A DNA stretch of 6,424 bases from Candidatus Saccharimonadota bacterium (GTDB taxonomy: Bacteria; Patescibacteriota; Saccharimonadia; Saccharimonadales; JACDBH01): contig JAGQMT010000028.1 in assembly GCA_020428565.1 (NCBI GenBank), forward strand, positions 1 through 6,424, written 5' to 3'. Numbering within the stretch: position 1 is the first letter of the stretch; each line of letters opens with the position of its first letter. Below the pieces are notes generated by a model. It saw only the letters and a program-made list of their open reading frames with translations, made no database searches and was not told where the DNA came from. This document shows positions 5,092-6,424 of the stretch, piece after piece. A program made the position numbers and the translations under genes.

Positions 5092-6424
5092 ATGAGCACG
5101 AGCAACTTTGTCTACAAGACCTACCAGATTGGCAATGACCAGCAAACTGTTTCTTTTGATTACACATCCGTTCATGATGGCAATAACTATAACTTCACCG
5201 AGGTTATTCAGTTTCCACAGCCACTACTAGACACACCGAGTATTCACAACGCCCTGCAATCTCTTCATCTTGCGCTAGGTATTAGCTATTACAAGATATT
5301 CGTCAATCAAACTATAAATCATCCTTATTACATGGATGCCGCCAAAGCTGGCTTTTGGAACAATGTCTTCCTGAATGGACTTGGTGAGTTTTTGTACGTC
5401 AACAGATTACACCATGACAGGCTAGCTAAGTTTACACCGCAGAACGGTACCCCAACATTTGACGTAGAGCCTACAGACCAATACCAAGAGCGGGCCATGA
5501 TGGGCATCGGCGGTGGCAAGGACTCCATCCTAGCGGGCGAGTTACTCAAATCAATTAACTTACCTATAGATGGTTTTGTTATGGCCACCGGAAATCAGCT
5601 AGGACAGGCGCAAGACGTGGCAAAGGTCATGGGCGTCGATCTATTAGCCATAAAACGAACTTTAGACCAAAGCCTACTCACCGTCCAAGAAACTGCAGGC
5701 GCATACAAAGGTCACGTGCCGATTTCGCTCATATTCGGCCTAGTTGGTTGTGTGTTAGCCATCAATCAAAAGGCAAAGTATGTCGTTGTTGCAAATGAAT
5801 CCAGTGCCAGCATACCAAGGGTCATCTGGCAAGACAACGATATTAATCATCAGTGGAGTAAGTCGTTTGAATTTGAGCAACTATTTCAAGACTACACACA
5901 TCAATATATCAACCAAAACGTAACCTACTTTAGTGCTATTCGTCCACTGAGCTCTATTGCCATTGTTAAGCAATTTGCCAAATATAAGCCGTACTTACCG
6001 GTTTTTACATCGGATAACTCTGTATTCAAAATAAATTCCGCCGACAGACCCCATAATCGATGGAGCCTCAACAGCCCTAAGTCACTGAGTAGCTTCATAC
6101 TGTTGTCTCCTTGGCTGACCGAAGAAGAGCTTATTACGACCTTTGAGCGAAATTTTATGGACGAAGCTAGTCTAGAGGACTTACTATATGAATTAATCGG
6201 CCATAAGGGTCATCAACCACTAGACTGCGTAGGTACCGAGGAAGAGTTACTATTATCAATCAGCCTGGCTTATCAACAAGGAAAACTCCAACGTACATAC
6301 CTGATGCAAAAACTTGTAGATAAGCATCTAGTAAGAGTGAGTGAAGACGTTAAACATTCCACTCCACTAGCTATAATGCTCAGACCATCACCTGAACATG
6401 CTATCCCGACAGAAATATATTCCA
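5092..6424 (+). CDS. murL: MurL-like UDP-MurNAc-L-Ala-L-Glu epimerase, C-terminus cut by the window
   Basis: 444 codons are visible with no stop, close to the full family length as I recall it. MurL inverts the terminal L-Glu of UDP-MurNAc-L-Ala-L-Glu to D-Glu using ATP, an alternative to glutamate racemase plus MurD in cytoplasmic peptidoglycan precursor synthesis. Visible family blocks are GISYYK and GLGEFLY in the N-terminal part, a PP-loop-like GIGGGKDS (138-145), GAYKGHVPIS (203-212), NESSAS (235-240), NHQWSKS (252-258), RPLSS (284-288), RWSLNSPKS (323-331) and DCVG (378-381). The third-last block is normally a W-C-x-x-C-P-K-C motif in my memory of the family; here all three Cys positions are Ser (325, 328, 331). 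The start is ATG 5092, in frame with every block, with no Shine-Dalgarno but a promoter right before it. The partner ligase MurD2 is not in view and could follow downstream. The epimerase call is by homology from memory; the altered motif leaves room for a changed substrate. Confidence 0.8.
   Translation, partial: MSTSNFVYKTYQIGNDQQTVSFDYTSVHDGNNYNFTEVIQFPQPLLDTPSIHNALQSLHLALGISYYKIFVNQTINHPYYMDAAKAGFWNNVFLNGLGEFLYVNRLHHDRLAKFTPQNGTPTFDVEPTDQYQERAMMGIGGGKDSILAGELLKSINLPIDGFVMATGNQLGQAQDVAKVMGVDLLAIKRTLDQSLLTVQETAGAYKGHVPISLIFGLVGCVLAINQKAKYVVVANESSASIPRVIWQDNDINHQWSKSFEFEQLFQDYTHQYINQNVTYFSAIRPLSSIAIVKQFAKYKPYLPVFTSDNSVFKINSADRPHNRWSLNSPKSLSSFILLSPWLTEEELITTFERNFMDEASLEDLLYELIGHKGHQPLDCVGTEEELLLSISLAYQQGKLQRTYLMQKLVDKHLVRVSEDVKHSTPLAIMLRPSPEHAIPTEIYS

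Noticed and set aside
5328..5588. An 86-codon minus-strand frame inside the murL-like gene
   Set aside because: It is opposite the conserved GGGKDS region of the plus-strand gene and has no independent support.
1..6424. CRISPR array, insertion sequence or prophage attachment site
   Set aside because: I saw no regularly spaced repeats, transposase genes, terminal inverted repeats with target duplications, or integrase genes.
1..6424. Alternative genetic code (UGA as Gly) as in some CPR lineages
   Set aside because: All main frames read through under the standard code, and no gene appears interrupted by in-frame TGA at a conserved Gly position.

Overview
The window looks like a compact bacterial chromosome segment of moderate-to-low GC. 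Its proteins suggest a Candidate Phyla Radiation (Patescibacteria) organism, quite possibly Saccharibacteria. The main hints are the style of the GAF-linked multi-TM histidine kinase, the MurL-type glutamate epimerase and the very short intergenic spacers. This placement comes from family memory, not from a marker gene, so it is tentative. The standard code fits: all genes close on TAA or TAG and no in-frame UGA needs explaining.

Layout. Positions 1-179 (minus) are the first 59 codons of an unrecognised protein with its own promoter at 212-240. Positions 255-2435 (minus) encode a 726-residue membrane histidine kinase. Positions 2479-4140 (minus) encode a 553-residue fusion of a LuxI/GNAT-like acyltransferase domain with a ThiF/E1-like adenylating domain. 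Its stop lies 43 bp from the kinase start, so the two genes probably form one leftward transcription unit. Positions 4141-4584 are a signal-dense divergent region. Positions 4585-4953 (plus) encode a stand-alone CheY-like receiver. After a hairpin and a promoter that places the start site almost on the ATG, 5092-6424 (plus) encodes nearly all of a MurL-like epimerase that runs off the window.

The divergent region is the most structured DNA here. Each strand carries a good sigma70-type promoter (TTGACA, 17 bp, -10), followed after roughly 85-100 nt by an intrinsic-terminator hairpin, and only then by the gene start. This gives two back-to-back units that could be small RNAs or attenuated leaders, one pointing at the fusion gene and one at the receiver gene. 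Between them sit a consensus DnaA box and two competing inverted-repeat pairings.

Working model (inference). The LuxI/E1 fusion makes a small acylated or amide-linked metabolite, the multi-TM kinase may sense it or an envelope state, and the divergent receiver may be the kinase's phosphorylation target. The MurL-like enzyme serves peptidoglycan precursor synthesis (L-Glu to D-Glu inversion on UDP-MurNAc-dipeptide) as a separate unit. Its usual Cys triad is replaced by Ser, which raises a question about mechanism or fold. None of these functional links is proven by the sequence.
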